DNA of 64,000 nucleotides from Brevibacillus panacihumi W25 (GCF_000503775.1 NZ_KI629785.1:1363501-1427500); one strand, 5' to 3'; shown: positions 1 to 8,766, counted from the stretch's first letter. Notes: generated from the letters alone by a model not told the origin. Numbers and translations: made by a program.

Positions 1-1367
1 ATGGCACCGTACAATCTCGCCAATACATCCGGATACTTTCCGTATTGGATCCGCTTGCTCTTAAGATCAAGGTCTAGTAGTTCGGGATTGCCTGTGAGGT
101 GCCACGTCTGCCCATATTCATCTATGTATTTGCCTCCGGGACGATAGGAGAAGGTTTGCGTGGTATTCCCCGCCGTAACCAGAATATCTTGACCGGCTTT
201 TCTTGCGATGATATCGAGCTTGTCTTCTTGTTGCAATTGCTTGACAAGCGCAGGCAACGCAACGTTCGAATCGATGGCGTAGATGTATGCCATGCGCTCA
301 TTCGGCATAATCACTACCTGATCTTCCTTGGAAACAGGCTCGCTCAATTTCGCAATTCGGTAAGGCTGCAAAAGAGGCCGAAGATCAATCTTGGCTTCTT
401 GGCGGTCATCCAGAACGGTGGTTTGCCCACTGTCCCCCATGACGATCCATACAGCCTGCTTGACAGCCTGATCCCACGATCCATAGGTATTCAGCACCTC
501 TTGCAGCGCTTGATCCGCTTTGATAATTCCAGCTTCCTCAGCAGGTCCCTTTTTATGCACAGTCATATCGTTCTCCGGAAAATAGGCGATGGTGAGCGCA
601 GGAAGCTTTTTATCGCGAATCAGAAAAGCCAGGTCTTGAGCAGTAAATGTATTGTTCAATCCATATTTTTTCCACACTTGGGCGTTGCGGTTATTCTTCG
701 GGTCCAATTGGGCAAACGCCGCGTAGGAAAGCAGGGATGGCCCGGTCACTTTGATATGTTCCGGCAGGCTCGTCCCTTTTGCGACAGGTGGTACTCGCAG
801 GATGTGATTTGTTTTGCCGCGAAATACAATCGCATTGATCGAAGCCGATTGTTTGCCTTGCTCCGCCAGCTCTTCATGAATGGTTTTCGTGCGCTTGTTC
901 AGTTGAACCTGATTCAAATGATATACGGCATCCATCACAACTTGCGGTTGATTGATTTTCAAAGCTTCCTTGGGACCGTTCCCGTAGAAAATCATACGTT
1001 TTTCCTTGTCGCTGTACCAGACTAAACCAGGTACATGGTGCTGGTCCGTATAGGTGCCTGTCAAAAACGTACTATCAATGGTTACGGACATCGTAGGAAA
1101 AGAACTCACCATTTGCGGGAAGTAGCGCCCGTTGTCGTACAGATGCTTCAAGGCAGGCGCACGCCCTTGCTGCATGGCTTTACGCAAAGGCTCATCCATT
1201 AAGGAGTCAATGAGGATGACGATAACAGGTTTGGCAGGTCGGGGGGTGACGGATTGGATGCTTTGCTGGTTTGCCTGATCACGTGGAGGGGTGCTGCAAC
1301 TCAAAACGATAGCCGCGAGCAGCACGATCCAAAGCAAGGGGGTTCCCTTTCTCATCAGCGTTCTCAC
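1..1367 (-). CDS. Alkaline phosphatase/phosphodiesterase-family lipoprotein (3' end outside window)
   Basis: The minus-strand frame is open from 1367 to the window edge, so the C-terminus is missing. The product opens with a hydrophobic signal ending in a lipobox-like VLSC, then a segment VIVILIDSLMDEPL typical of type I phosphodiesterase/alkaline phosphatase superfamily proteins, where an N-terminal Asp binds metal. Later MGDSGQT and LTIAYFPENDMTVH fit further metal-ligand positions. I chose the GTG at 1367 because AAGGGG lies 8 nt upstream; an ATG at 1355 is in the same frame. It follows the spoVAE stop by 5 nt, so it is probably translated with the spoVA operon and may be made in the forespore. 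The substrate cannot be deduced. Confidence 0.8.
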   Translation of the reverse strand, partial: MRTLMRKGTPLLWIVLLAAIVLSCSTPPRDQANQQSIQSVTPRPAKPVIVILIDSLMDEPLRKAMQQGRAPALKHLYDNGRYFPQMVSSFPTMSVTIDSTFLTGTYTDQHHVPGLVWYSDKEKRMIFYGNGPKEALKINQPQVVMDAVYHLNQVQLNKRTKTIHEELAEQGKQSASINAIVFRGKTNHILRVPPVAKGTSLPEHIKVTGPSLLSYAAFAQLDPKNNRNAQVWKKYGLNNTFTAQDLAFLIRDKKLPALTIAYFPENDMTVHKKGPAEEAGIIKADQALQEVLNTYGSWDQAVKQAVWIVMGDSGQTTVLDDRQEAKIDLRPLLQPYRIAKLSEPVSKEDQVVIMPNERMAYIYAIDSNVALPALVKQLQQEDKLDIIARKAGQDILVTAGNTTQTFSYRPGGKYIDEYGQTWHLTGNPELLDLDLKSKRIQYGKYPDVLARLYGA

Positions 1368-1372
1368 TTCTA

Positions 1373-1723
1373 TCACCCCTTCGGCCGAAATACAACTGCT
1401 ACGAGAAAGCCAAAGACAATCGCCGCTGAGATCCCGGCACTCGTCACCTCAAAAATGCCGGTGATAACGCCGACCAGACCACTCTTCTCCGCTTCAGCCA
1501 TCGCCCCATGCACCAGCGCGTTGCCAAAACTGGTGATCGGCACGGTCGCGCCCGCTCCCGCAAATTTGATCAATGGATCGTACAAGCCGACACCATCGAG
1601 GACAGCACCTGCTACGACCAGGGAGGACATGGTGTGCGCCGGCGTCAATTTCACTACATCCAGGAGAAACTGCCCGATCAGGCAAATCACTCCGCCAACC
1701 AGAAATGCCCACAAAAACGTCAT
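1373..1723 (-). CDS. spoVAE: Stage V sporulation protein SpoVAE (SpoVAEb type)
   Basis: This 116-aa protein has several hydrophobic helices (starting [20 protein letters not shown]) and matches the short SpoVAEb form in length and composition. The SpoVA proteins form the inner-membrane channel that moves Ca-dipicolinate into the developing spore and out at germination. GGAGGGGGATC precedes the ATG. It follows spoVAD by 11 nt in an unbroken minus-strand operon. Its N-terminus resembles the start of the SpoVAC membrane core ([13 protein letters not shown] occurs in both proteins), consistent with shared ancestry. The gene order C-D-E without AA, AB and AF is that of paralogous spoVA operons rather than the core heptacistronic one. 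Confidence 0.9.
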   Translation of the reverse strand: MTFLWAFLVGGVICLIGQFLLDVVKLTPAHTMSSLVVAGAVLDGVGLYDPLIKFAGAGATVPITSFGNALVHGAMAEAEKSGLVGVITGIFEVTSAGISAAIVFGFLVAVVFRPKG

Positions 1724-1734
1724 GATCCCCCTCC

Positions 1735-2745
1735 TTACAGCGTATCCGCTTCAATAGCTACAGCATGAGCGATACAAGGGATGCTCTCCCCTTGCTGATA
1801 TGAAATCGGCGACAACAGCGCCCCAGTGGCGACGACCAAGATCCGCTTCCACTCTCCCTCCTGCATGCGGCGCAGCAAATGTCCATAGGTGACGGTGGCG
1901 CAACAGCCGCAGCCACTGCCTCCTGACCAAACCGTCGGATTGTCTCCGTAGATCAGCATGCCGCAATCCACGTAGCGCTCCAAAGGAACGTTGACATTGT
2001 GCTTGGGCAAAAGCTCGGAGAGAATGGAATGCCCCACCTTGCCCAGATCCCCGGTCACGATTAAGTCGTAGTGGTCATGCGGAAGCTTCAGATCGCGAAA
2101 ATGGGTTTCGATGGTCGCCAGCGCAGCAGGTGCCATCGCTCCCCCCATATTGAACGGGTCAGACATGCCCATATCGACGATTTTGCCGATTGTGGCGGCT
2201 GCCACGCGCAATCCATTCCCTTGATTCGCCACGACGGCTGCCCCTGCTCCGGTCACGGTCCACTGTGCAGTCGGAGGCTTTTGCGAGCCGTATTCCGTGG
2301 GATAGCGATACTGCTTTTCTGCAGCTGCATTGTGACTGCTTGTGGCGGCCAATACGTAGTCTGCGGCTTGGCTGTCTACCATCAGGGCCGCCAGCGCCAA
2401 CCCTTCCATGGATGTGGAACACGCGCCGAAAATCCCCAGAAAAGGGATGGAGAGCGTACGAGCCGAAAAATTGGCAGAGATGCACTGATTCATCAAATCG
2501 CCCGCCAGCATGAATTGCACCTGCTCTTTTCTCAGTCCCGCCTTTTCAATCGCCTTGTCGCATGCTTCCTCGAGCAAGACCTTTTCCGCCTTCTCCCAGC
2601 TGTCCTGACCGATCATCAGATGACCGTGCAGGATATCAAAATCATTCGCCAACGGTCCCTGTGCCTCAAAGGGTCCGCCAATCGCAGCCCTTCCGGCAAT
2701 CACCGGCCTCGATGGAAACACCCATGACTGGTAGCCTTGGCGCAT
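1735..2745 (-). CDS. spoVAD: Stage V sporulation protein SpoVAD
   Basis: The 336-aa soluble protein has the thiolase-like fold signature of SpoVAD, including [12 protein letters not shown] near residues 100-115 and [15 protein letters not shown] near the C-terminus. SpoVAD is the peripheral SpoVA subunit that binds dipicolinic acid. Length agrees with the family (about 335-340 aa). The ATG follows GGGGGATGAAAG, and the gene starts 3 nt beyond the spoVAC stop, indicating translational coupling. It is expected on the outer face of the spore inner membrane with SpoVAC and SpoVAE. Confidence 0.95.
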   Translation of the reverse strand: MRQGYQSWVFPSRPVIAGRAAIGGPFEAQGPLANDFDILHGHLMIGQDSWEKAEKVLLEEACDKAIEKAGLRKEQVQFMLAGDLMNQCISANFSARTLSIPFLGIFGACSTSMEGLALAALMVDSQAADYVLAATSSHNAAAEKQYRYPTEYGSQKPPTAQWTVTGAGAAVVANQGNGLRVAAATIGKIVDMGMSDPFNMGGAMAPAALATIETHFRDLKLPHDHYDLIVTGDLGKVGHSILSELLPKHNVNVPLERYVDCGMLIYGDNPTVWSGGSGCGCCATVTYGHLLRRMQEGEWKRILVVATGALLSPISYQQGESIPCIAHAVAIEADTL

Positions 2746-2748
2746 CTT

Positions 2749-3222
2749 TCATCCCCCCATTTTGATCAGTGTTTTGATGAGTCCGATGACAAACGCCGAA
2801 GCTACCCCGAAGACGATGACCGAGCCCGCCAGCTTGAACATGTTTCCACCTACTCCCAGCACAAAGCCTTCGCTTCGGTGTTCGAGGGCAGCAGACGTAA
2901 TCGAATTGGCAAAGCCAGTGACAGGCACGCTGGTTCCCGCTCCCGCCCACTGCGCGATGCGATCGTACCACCCCAATCCGGTCAACAAAGCAGAGCAGAA
3001 GATCAGAACCGCTACCGTCGGGTTGCCAGCCGTTTTTTCGGTGAAATCAAAAAAGTGGATAAACATCTCTTGAATCCCCTGCCCGATCAGACAGATCACT
3101 CCCCCTACCAGAAAAGCGCGAAGGAAATTGCGGGCAAGCGGACGGGCAGGCTCGTGGCGCTTCGCAAGCTCCTGGTATTCCTGCTGAGTCAAGGTCAACT
3201 TTTTCTTTTTCTGATCAGCCAT
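2749..3222 (-). CDS. spoVAC: Stage V sporulation protein SpoVAC
   Basis: This 157-aa integral membrane protein begins with a basic segment (DQKKKKLTLTQQEYQEL), followed by hydrophobic helices with [18 protein letters not shown] and VPVTGFANSI. SpoVAC is a mechanosensitive-channel-like component of the dipicolinate channel. The length matches the family. An AGGGAGCGAAATCG segment precedes the ATG. It lies between yetF-like and spoVAD genes on the same strand with gaps of 15 and 3 nt, so one transcript is likely. Confidence 0.95.
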   Translation of the reverse strand: MADQKKKKLTLTQQEYQELAKRHEPARPLARNFLRAFLVGGVICLIGQGIQEMFIHFFDFTEKTAGNPTVAVLIFCSALLTGLGWYDRIAQWAGAGTSVPVTGFANSITSAALEHRSEGFVLGVGGNMFKLAGSVIVFGVASAFVIGLIKTLIKMGG

Positions 3223-3237
3223 CGATTTCGCTCCCTT

Positions 3238-4098
3238 TTAACGCATTAACAGCGGTTTGACTGTATCAATCACCTTTTGCAGTTCCTGCGAGTCGCCTTG
3301 GTAGGTCCGCTTCACTCGCTGATCCTGCGTTCCCAAAGCATAGAGCTCAAGATCTGCCTGGCATTTTTTCAAGGTGGCGAACGTCAGCTTCATCTCGATC
3401 GGCTGGGCAACCTTCAGCTTGTCATCATACAAGTCGAGATAGAGCTGCCCGCCTTTGTCCACTTGTCCCAGGAACACATTTTCCAGAGCGACGCCTGCCT
3501 TTTCCAACTCAGCCCGGACCCAATTGCGGTTCAATCCGTTGTTCGCCAGGGGCTCATCCAAAATCACACCATCCATAATGACGGTCTGCGGTTCTTCGGC
3601 AGGAGAGACTTTCAGCCCGAGATGCTGCGGTGTCACCGGCTGATGCTGCGACTTGAGCAGCACACTCAAGTCTCCGCTCGCTTCCATCAGGGCAAATTCA
3701 ACGTCAGCCACGCGAAAAACATCTTTCATGCGCAGATGCTCCAACAAGTCTTCGGTTGTCATCCGCTCACTTTTGAGATTGTCCTCCAGAATTTTTCCAT
3801 CCTTGATCAGGATCGTGGCATTTCCTTGCACGATGTTGCGAACTTTTTTGCTTTTCAGCGACAGCCATTCCAGCAAGACGGGGAACAACGCGAAAATGGT
3901 GAGTGCAATCAAGCTATGATAGATAGGTCCATCTATTTCTGTTGCCATAAATGCTGCGATAGAACCGATGGATATTCCGACGATGTATTCAATATAAGAA
4001 ATTTGCCGAATCTGCCTCTTTCCAATGATTTTGGTGAGTATAAACAGATAGGCAAAAGCAACGAACGACCGTATGACGATATCTAGCCAATCCGGCAT
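3238..4098 (-). CDS. YetF/DUF421 membrane protein with a C-terminal DUF1657-like segment
   Basis: The 286-aa product starts with membrane helices (FAYLFILTKIIGKRQIRQIS) and the DUF421 soluble domain typical of YetF proteins. The last 50 residues, from about 236 (LTFATLKKCQADLELYALG), align well with the separate 68-aa DUF1657 protein encoded just upstream, which has LASLKGAQANLETFALG followed by TQNQ against TQDQ here. I read this as a DUF421 protein carrying its own DUF1657-like tail. YetF proteins accompany mobile spoVA operons and are linked to spore inner-membrane properties. The ATG follows GGAGGTAGGAT. It sits between the DUF1657 gene and spoVAC in the operon. Confidence 0.88.
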   Translation of the reverse strand: MPDWLDIVIRSFVAFAYLFILTKIIGKRQIRQISYIEYIVGISIGSIAAFMATEIDGPIYHSLIALTIFALFPVLLEWLSLKSKKVRNIVQGNATILIKDGKILEDNLKSERMTTEDLLEHLRMKDVFRVADVEFALMEASGDLSVLLKSQHQPVTPQHLGLKVSPAEEPQTVIMDGVILDEPLANNGLNRNWVRAELEKAGVALENVFLGQVDKGGQLYLDLYDDKLKVAQPIEMKLTFATLKKCQADLELYALGTQDQRVKRTYQGDSQELQKVIDTVKPLLMR

Positions 4099-4169
4099 AT
4101 CCTACCTCCACTTTCCTCCAGGAAAGGAAGAGAGGCTCGAATCCCCTCCCCGTCTCCTGTTTGGAAGCC

Positions 4170-4376
4170 TTAGAATCCTTTGTATTGCGGTTCTTCGTTT
4201 TCCAGCTCAGTCACACGCTGTTCCAGGTTCGTAATGATGGACTGTGTTTGTTCAGCAGCCTGGGTGTACAATTGCTTGGCTTGTTGGTTCTGTGTGCCCA
4301 GTGCGAATGTTTCCAGATTCGCCTGTGCACCTTTCAAGCTGGCCAGCGTTTGTTTTACTTGCGCTCCAACTGTCAT
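4170..4376 (-). CDS. DUF1657 small protein, first gene of the spoVA operon
   Basis: A 68-aa charged helical protein with the DUF1657 pattern (VKQTLASLKGAQANLETFALG). These proteins are found with spoVA2mob-type operons in Bacillota spore formers; their biochemical role is unknown. The ATG follows GGAGGTGAGAGGAA. It is the first gene of the minus-strand operon running to the window start. No clear forespore (sigma G) promoter could be assigned by eye in the 100 bases upstream. Confidence 0.88.
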   Translation of the reverse strand: MTVGAQVKQTLASLKGAQANLETFALGTQNQQAKQLYTQAAEQTQSIITNLEQRVTELENEEPQYKGF

Positions 4377-4483
4377 TTCCTCTCACCTCCTGCAACTATA
4401 GAATCAACCAAAAGGAAAGAAATTATCCCCAGTCGATCATCGAGCTTCACCCTCACCTTTCTGGAATTAAAAACAATTAATGA

Positions 4484-4519
4484 AAAACAAAAAAAGTACC
4501 ATCTACATGTAGACGGTAC
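4484..4519 (-). terminator. Intrinsic terminator of the sigma/anti-sigma operon
   Basis: An 11-bp stem (GTACCATCTAC with GTAGACGGTAC, one G.U pair) is followed on the minus strand by TTTTTTTGTTTTT. It lies 26 nt beyond the stop of the secreted protein gene at 4546 and separates that operon from the spoVA operon. Confidence 0.8.
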
Positions 4520-4545
4520 GATTCGAAACATTATTTTTTTCTTCG

Positions 4546-5217
4546 TTACGAAGACAGCGGCTTATATGCGGCTGCTAGTCTGATCAGGTCTTGATCTGAA
4601 AGATTTCCGATGATTTGTAGCCGGATGACCTTCCCCTGCGGATCGAGAATGTGAACGGTAAGACGCTGTATTTCGCTGTTTTGAAAAGGGGTAAGGGTAG
4701 CTACATTGTCGCTGCCGGGAATCTGCATCACTTTCATATAGCCGGGATATTCGTCGCGGACTCGTGTTTTGTTGTCCAGGATGGCCTGTGTGTACGTATC
4801 CCGATCCTGAATGACGACTGCCCACTCCCCCTCCTTCTGGTAGATGTCCCAATGATTCAATTTCAGGACTGGGGCTCCCATCTTCCCATCCTTGAGGGTG
4901 AAATACTGCGTGTACAGACCATTTGACGAGAGGAGCGGCAGCCTGAATGGTGCCGGGCGATAAAGAGGCGCTTCAAACACTTTTTGCGTCTCCTCGGTCG
5001 TGATGACCTTTCCCCCTTTGCTCATCCGCTGGTAGTCCTCCAACGTAGACGTAAGCGCATCCGGCTTCTCCGTCTCCGATGGTTTTTTGATCGTGATCTC
5101 TAGGTTGTGCCAAATCACATTTTGAGAGGCTTCCTCCGCATATATGGTTACGGGACCGCTTAGGGCCGCAGTTAGAAAAAAAGTGGCATAGACAGATCGA
5201 AGGTTCATTCCCATCAT
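4546..5217 (-). CDS. Secreted protein of unknown function, third gene of an ECF sigma operon
   Basis: The 223-aa product has an N-terminal signal peptide (SVYATFFLTAALSGPVTIYA) with a probable cleavage site near AEEAS. The rest is soluble with no recognised motif; a segment DIYQKEGEWAVVIQDRDTYT and the C-terminal QGKVIRLQIIGNLSDQDLIR recall the outer-membrane/sensor-like domains of regulatory lipoproteins, but that is only an impression. The ATG overlaps the upstream stop (TGATG), so translation is coupled to the membrane protein at 5217-6140. An extracytoplasmic sensor or modulator of that pair is a reasonable guess. Confidence 0.7.
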   Translation of the reverse strand: MMGMNLRSVYATFFLTAALSGPVTIYAEEASQNVIWHNLEITIKKPSETEKPDALTSTLEDYQRMSKGGKVITTEETQKVFEAPLYRPAPFRLPLLSSNGLYTQYFTLKDGKMGAPVLKLNHWDIYQKEGEWAVVIQDRDTYTQAILDNKTRVRDEYPGYMKVMQIPGSDNVATLTPFQNSEIQRLTVHILDPQGKVIRLQIIGNLSDQDLIRLAAAYKPLSS

Positions 5218-6140
5218 CAGGATCTCCTCTCCAGAATGTCATTGGCAATTTCCAGTAATTTTTCTTTGGTCATGCTGCTGTCCGTCGAATTGATGGATAG
5301 CGACCAGTCCTGATCCATCCATCTTACTTCCCTGCGCATTTTTCCATACGGATCTTCTCTTTCGATATACAGGCCTTCCGAGCCGCCAATCGATACTTCC
5401 TCTACAATCTGATTGGCGCCTGGGACCGTCATCATGCTATTTCCTACCCAAAATTGCTTCAGCATATTGACCCGAAGCTGGTTCCCGGCAGCATCCTCAT
5501 AAGCGGCAGAAGCATGATAGACCGTCGGCAATACTGTGACGGGTTCGACCATCAGCGCCTGATTGGTTTCGTCAGCCTTGCGTTTCAGATTCTCTTCCAA
5601 AGCCTCGTCTTTTTGGTAATCATAGCTGACCATTCCTTCTTTAAACTTGTATGCTGTAGCGATTTCCGCAGGATAGTCGAGGATATTCTTGAGATGAGTG
5701 TTCAGCTCCACCAGTTCGTTCAACATATACGGCTTGGCGATATAGCTGACCTCGCCCTGGCCCGCTTCGTTCTTCTGATAGACGGCAGCAGCCGTGCCGG
5801 GAGCAAGCTTGCTTCTTACTTCATCCAGTTTGGCCTGCGCCGCCTGCAATTCGGCCAGCCTTTCCTTGGACAGAGGAGGAGCCGCCTGATATTCCATGAC
5901 CGTTTCCCCCTGCTGATTCTGGATCTTGTACCAGGTAATCGAGGCAAAACCTGACGCAAAGATAAAAACAAGCGTAGCCACTAATAGCCATTTTGTCCTG
6001 CCTGCCTGCCGCATGGGCGATCTGCTTTGGCTCTCTTGTTTGACAGAAAGAAGAATTCTTTCCCGCAAGTCTGGCGACAGTTGAACTGTCTCCTCGACTG
6101 CACGCAATGCTTCCATGGCATATCTCATTTTGTGATCCAT
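5217..6140 (-). CDS. Membrane-anchored anti-sigma-like protein
   Basis: This 307-aa protein has an N-terminal cytoplasmic part (about 50 aa), one transmembrane helix (KWLLVATLVFIFASGFASI), and a large extracytoplasmic domain with a coiled segment (ELQAAQAKLDEVRSKL). That is the topology of ECF anti-sigma factors. I chose the ATG at 6140 because GGGAGGGAGC lies 8 nt upstream; an extended reading frame reaches 6275 but would run through the sigma gene. It starts 2 nt after the sigma factor stop. It probably holds the sigma factor at the membrane and releases it on an envelope signal; the signal is unknown. Confidence 0.75.
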   Translation of the reverse strand: MDHKMRYAMEALRAVEETVQLSPDLRERILLSVKQESQSRSPMRQAGRTKWLLVATLVFIFASGFASITWYKIQNQQGETVMEYQAAPPLSKERLAELQAAQAKLDEVRSKLAPGTAAAVYQKNEAGQGEVSYIAKPYMLNELVELNTHLKNILDYPAEIATAYKFKEGMVSYDYQKDEALEENLKRKADETNQALMVEPVTVLPTVYHASAAYEDAAGNQLRVNMLKQFWVGNSMMTVPGANQIVEEVSIGGSEGLYIEREDPYGKMRREVRWMDQDWSLSINSTDSSMTKEKLLEIANDILERRS

Positions 6141-6142
6141 GC

Positions 6143-6721
6143 TTACTGCTCCCTCCCCAAGGTTAAAGACTGCTGGCTGACAATCTCCCGTGCTTTCATC
6201 AATGCGTGGTGCAAGCGCGACTTTACTGTCCCTATAGGCAATTGCAGGATTTCGGCGATCTCTTCCTGGGTGCAACCATGCCAGTATTTCAATACCAGGA
6301 CACTGCGAAATTTGAACGGAAGCTGCTGAATTTGCTCCATCAGTTGCTGTTGTTCCAACTGTTCAACAACTTCTTTGGAGATGTCCGGTACAGTCTGTAC
6401 AGGCGAAAGCAGTTGTACCTTGTTGAAAAGCCGGACGATTTTCCAACCGCGCCGACGGTAATTCTGGATTTGTCGTACGGCTACGCCTGTCAACCAGGAG
6501 GAAAAGGTTCGAGCATGATCATAATTGTGCAACGACCTGTATACCTCCAGATAAATGTCGTGAATCACATCCTCTGCATCCTGCTTGTTGTCCAGTAGAA
6601 ACAGCACGGTCTTCTTGACCTCATGAATGGTCAAATCATACAGTTCACCGAAAGCGTCCCGATTTCCGGCAAGCGTCTGCCTGATGGATGCATGAAGTCT
6701 TTCCTCGGCTGACCGATCCAC
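6143..6721 (-). CDS. ECF-type RNA polymerase sigma factor
   Basis: A 192-aa sigma-70 family protein with region 2 at about residues 20-90 (DAEDVIHDIYLEVYRSLHNY) and region 4 at about 130-180 (KYWHGCTQEEIAEIL then IGTVKSRLHHAL). Size and lack of regions 1 and 3 fit the ECF group. Translation starts at a GTG after GAGGGTGGGAAT; the ATG two bases upstream is out of frame. It leads a three-gene minus-strand operon with an anti-sigma-like membrane protein and a secreted protein. Such operons are usually autoregulated, but I did not identify the promoter. Confidence 0.9.
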   Translation of the reverse strand: MDRSAEERLHASIRQTLAGNRDAFGELYDLTIHEVKKTVLFLLDNKQDAEDVIHDIYLEVYRSLHNYDHARTFSSWLTGVAVRQIQNYRRRGWKIVRLFNKVQLLSPVQTVPDISKEVVEQLEQQQLMEQIQQLPFKFRSVLVLKYWHGCTQEEIAEILQLPIGTVKSRLHHALMKAREIVSQQSLTLGREQ

Positions 6722-6845
6722 ATTCCCACCCTCTTTCCGTTGATTTACACCTCATATTGGTCACTCGCGATTATTTCGTTCAAAAAAACAAGCTCTCCCC
6801 TGATCCTACCAAATTTTGTGTTCAACGGGCTTTACTCGGCTACGC

Positions 6846-6892
6846 AAAAAAGCCAGTGAGCCTCGCCTTTTCCGTCGAGTGCCACTGGCTTT
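6846..6892 (-). terminator. Terminator of the alcohol dehydrogenase gene
   Basis: A perfect 10-bp stem, AAAGCCAGTG with CACTGGCTTT, flanks a 24-nt loop. On the minus strand it ends in a run of six T, 24 nt past the dehydrogenase stop. Confidence 0.75.
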
Positions 6893-6915
6893 CACCATGC
6901 TGTGGACAAATTGGT

Positions 6916-8016
6916 TTACGTTGCTGTCTCGCTGATCTTGAGCACCGGTTTTATCGTGATCCCAGTTTTGGAATCTTCGAAAGCCTGATTGATCTCCTGG
7001 AATTGATAGAACTTCACGAGCCTGTCGAAGGGGAACAGCCCTTTCTTGTAATACTCCACGAGCTGCGGAATGAACAACTGTGGAACGGCGTCTCCTTCGA
7101 TGACCCCGACCATGGTTTTTCCTTCTGCCATGATGTCATTGTGAACATCAAAGTTCATTTCCGGCGTAACCCCGACGATCGCGGAAATGCCGAGCGGGCG
7201 CAGCGCATGCAGTGATTGGCGAACGACTGGCGGAACTCCTGTCGTTTCTACCGCATAATGCGTACCGCCACCCGTAGCTTCTTTAATCTCTTGCACGACA
7301 TCGACCTTCTTCCCGTTCAGCGCCAATGTCGCCCCAAGCTCCTTCGCCAGCTCCAACCGATTGTCATGCACGTCGATCGCAATAATCTCTTTGCAGCCGG
7401 CAATTTTGGCAGCCATGATGGCACTTAATCCTACAGCCCCGCAGCCATAGACGGCGATGGAGGTGCCAAAAGCAGGACGCAATTTATTCAGGACAGTACC
7501 GCTGCCTGTTTGAATACCGCAGCCCAATGGCCCAAGAAGAGCCAGATCCACGTCCTTGTCTACTTTTACGACGTTGCGCTCATGGGCAATCGCATAGGTC
7601 GCAAAGGAAGATTGGCCGAAGAACGTGGACAGCTCTTTATCATGCTGATGCAGGCGATGAGACCCGTCTTCCATTTCTCCGCCAAAATTCAACAGATTGA
7701 AATCCACACATGCTGACGGATGGCCGGTAAGACAATTTTCGCAGTGGCCGCACGAAGCATAGGAGATGACCACATGATCGCCTGGTTCCACATGCTTCAC
7801 CCCAGCTCCTACCTTCTCTACAATTCCGGCTCCTTCATGCCCCAGCACCACTGGATACGGCGTTAGCCCCGTGTCTCTGGCTACCGCATCGGTATGGCAC
7901 ACGCCTATCGCGACGATTCGAATCAGGACTTCGTTTGCTTGAGGCTCGGCCAGCTCTACCTGCTCGATCTGGAAGTCTTCTCCTTGCTGATGAGTGACAG
8001 CTGCAGAAATTTTCAA
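6916..8016 (-). CDS. Zinc-dependent alcohol dehydrogenase, aryl-alcohol type
   Basis: The 366-aa product is a medium-chain dehydrogenase. C40 and H60 (in VVLGHEGAGIVEKVG) are catalytic-zinc ligands, C89, C92, C95 and C103 (CGHCENC...C) bind the structural zinc, and YGCGAVGLSAIMAAKIAG is the Rossmann loop for NAD. It should oxidise an alcohol to an aldehyde in the cytoplasm; the sequence recalls aryl/benzyl-alcohol dehydrogenases, but the substrate is not certain. The start is a TTG at 8016 with AAGGAGG 7 nt upstream; a longer reading frame to 8211 lacks family sequence. It is adjacent to the disrupted TetR gene and likely once under its control. Confidence 0.88.
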   Translation of the reverse strand: MKISAAVTHQQGEDFQIEQVELAEPQANEVLIRIVAIGVCHTDAVARDTGLTPYPVVLGHEGAGIVEKVGAGVKHVEPGDHVVISYASCGHCENCLTGHPSACVDFNLLNFGGEMEDGSHRLHQHDKELSTFFGQSSFATYAIAHERNVVKVDKDVDLALLGPLGCGIQTGSGTVLNKLRPAFGTSIAVYGCGAVGLSAIMAAKIAGCKEIIAIDVHDNRLELAKELGATLALNGKKVDVVQEIKEATGGGTHYAVETTGVPPVVRQSLHALRPLGISAIVGVTPEMNFDVHNDIMAEGKTMVGVIEGDAVPQLFIPQLVEYYKKGLFPFDRLVKFYQFQEINQAFEDSKTGITIKPVLKISETAT

Positions 8017-8087
8017 AGGGGTGCCTCCTTGGTTCCTTTTTCCAAGCTTATATTTCCCGCTAGGTAAGGGTTTATTCCAGAGGATCG

Positions 8088-8714
8088 TCATGGACGAGGG
8101 GACGATTGCTTCTCCAGATACGGGTCCCGATCCAGCGGTCCTCTGCTCGACATGCGGGTCAATTGCATGGCCATGTGTCTGGGCGTATACGGCATATGAT
8201 TTTCCAGCCACCAGCCGATGACCCCCATATACGCCATGGTAAAATAGCGGATGGCTATGTCCGTGGAGACGACGAAGCCAATCCCGTCTGCCTGGATTTG
8301 AGAGACGCCGGACGTAATGAATTGCTCCATGATCTTCGTCATTCTTCTCGTCAGATGCTGCAGCTTGTCCTCCATCATGATCGTCCGGTAAAAGGATGCA
8401 TGTATCGCGATCTGTTCGAAGAGGCGAACCAAAATGGGATGAGGTTCGTCAATCTCGTAATTAAACTCCTCAGGCGTCATCGCAATGGAATGGATCAGCT
8501 CACTCATAATCTCCTCGAAGCATTGATTCAATAGATCCTCTTTGCTGTTGAAATGCTAATAAAAGGTCGTGCGGTTCAACGTTGCCCGCTCGGCGATTTC
8601 ATTAACCCGGATCTTGTTGTAGTCCTTTTCATACAGCAAAGCGATCAGGGCGTTCCACAGCATCTCCCGTGTGCGCCGAACCCGGGGGTCCATCCTTGCC
8701 TTTTCCCTCGACAT
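8088..8714 (-). pseudogene. TetR-family regulator interrupted by an in-frame TAG
   Basis: From the ATG at 8714 (preceded by AGGAGGAAAGGA) the frame reads a TetR DNA-binding domain: RVRRTREMLWNALIAL, then RVNEIAERATLNRTTFY. Codon 53, at 8558-8556, is TAG where TetR proteins have a sense residue before HF (TFYxHFNSKEDLL). The same frame continues for 155 codons through the ligand-binding domain to 8088. Repair of one base would give a normal 208-aa TetR protein. The gene is divergent from the flavoprotein at 8909. Either it is a recent pseudogene or the base is a sequencing error; readthrough is less likely. Confidence 0.82.
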
Positions 8715-8766
8715 TTCCTTTCCTCCTGTCTATCTTTTTCTCAAAAATCTACACCCAAAGAAAAAG

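Noticed and set aside
99..1025. 308-aa plus-strand open frame at the left edge
   Set aside because: It is the antisense shadow of the phosphodiesterase lipoprotein, has no ribosome site and no family motif.
2071..2727. 218-aa plus-strand frame
   Set aside because: Antisense to spoVAD, which has clear family motifs and a good start.
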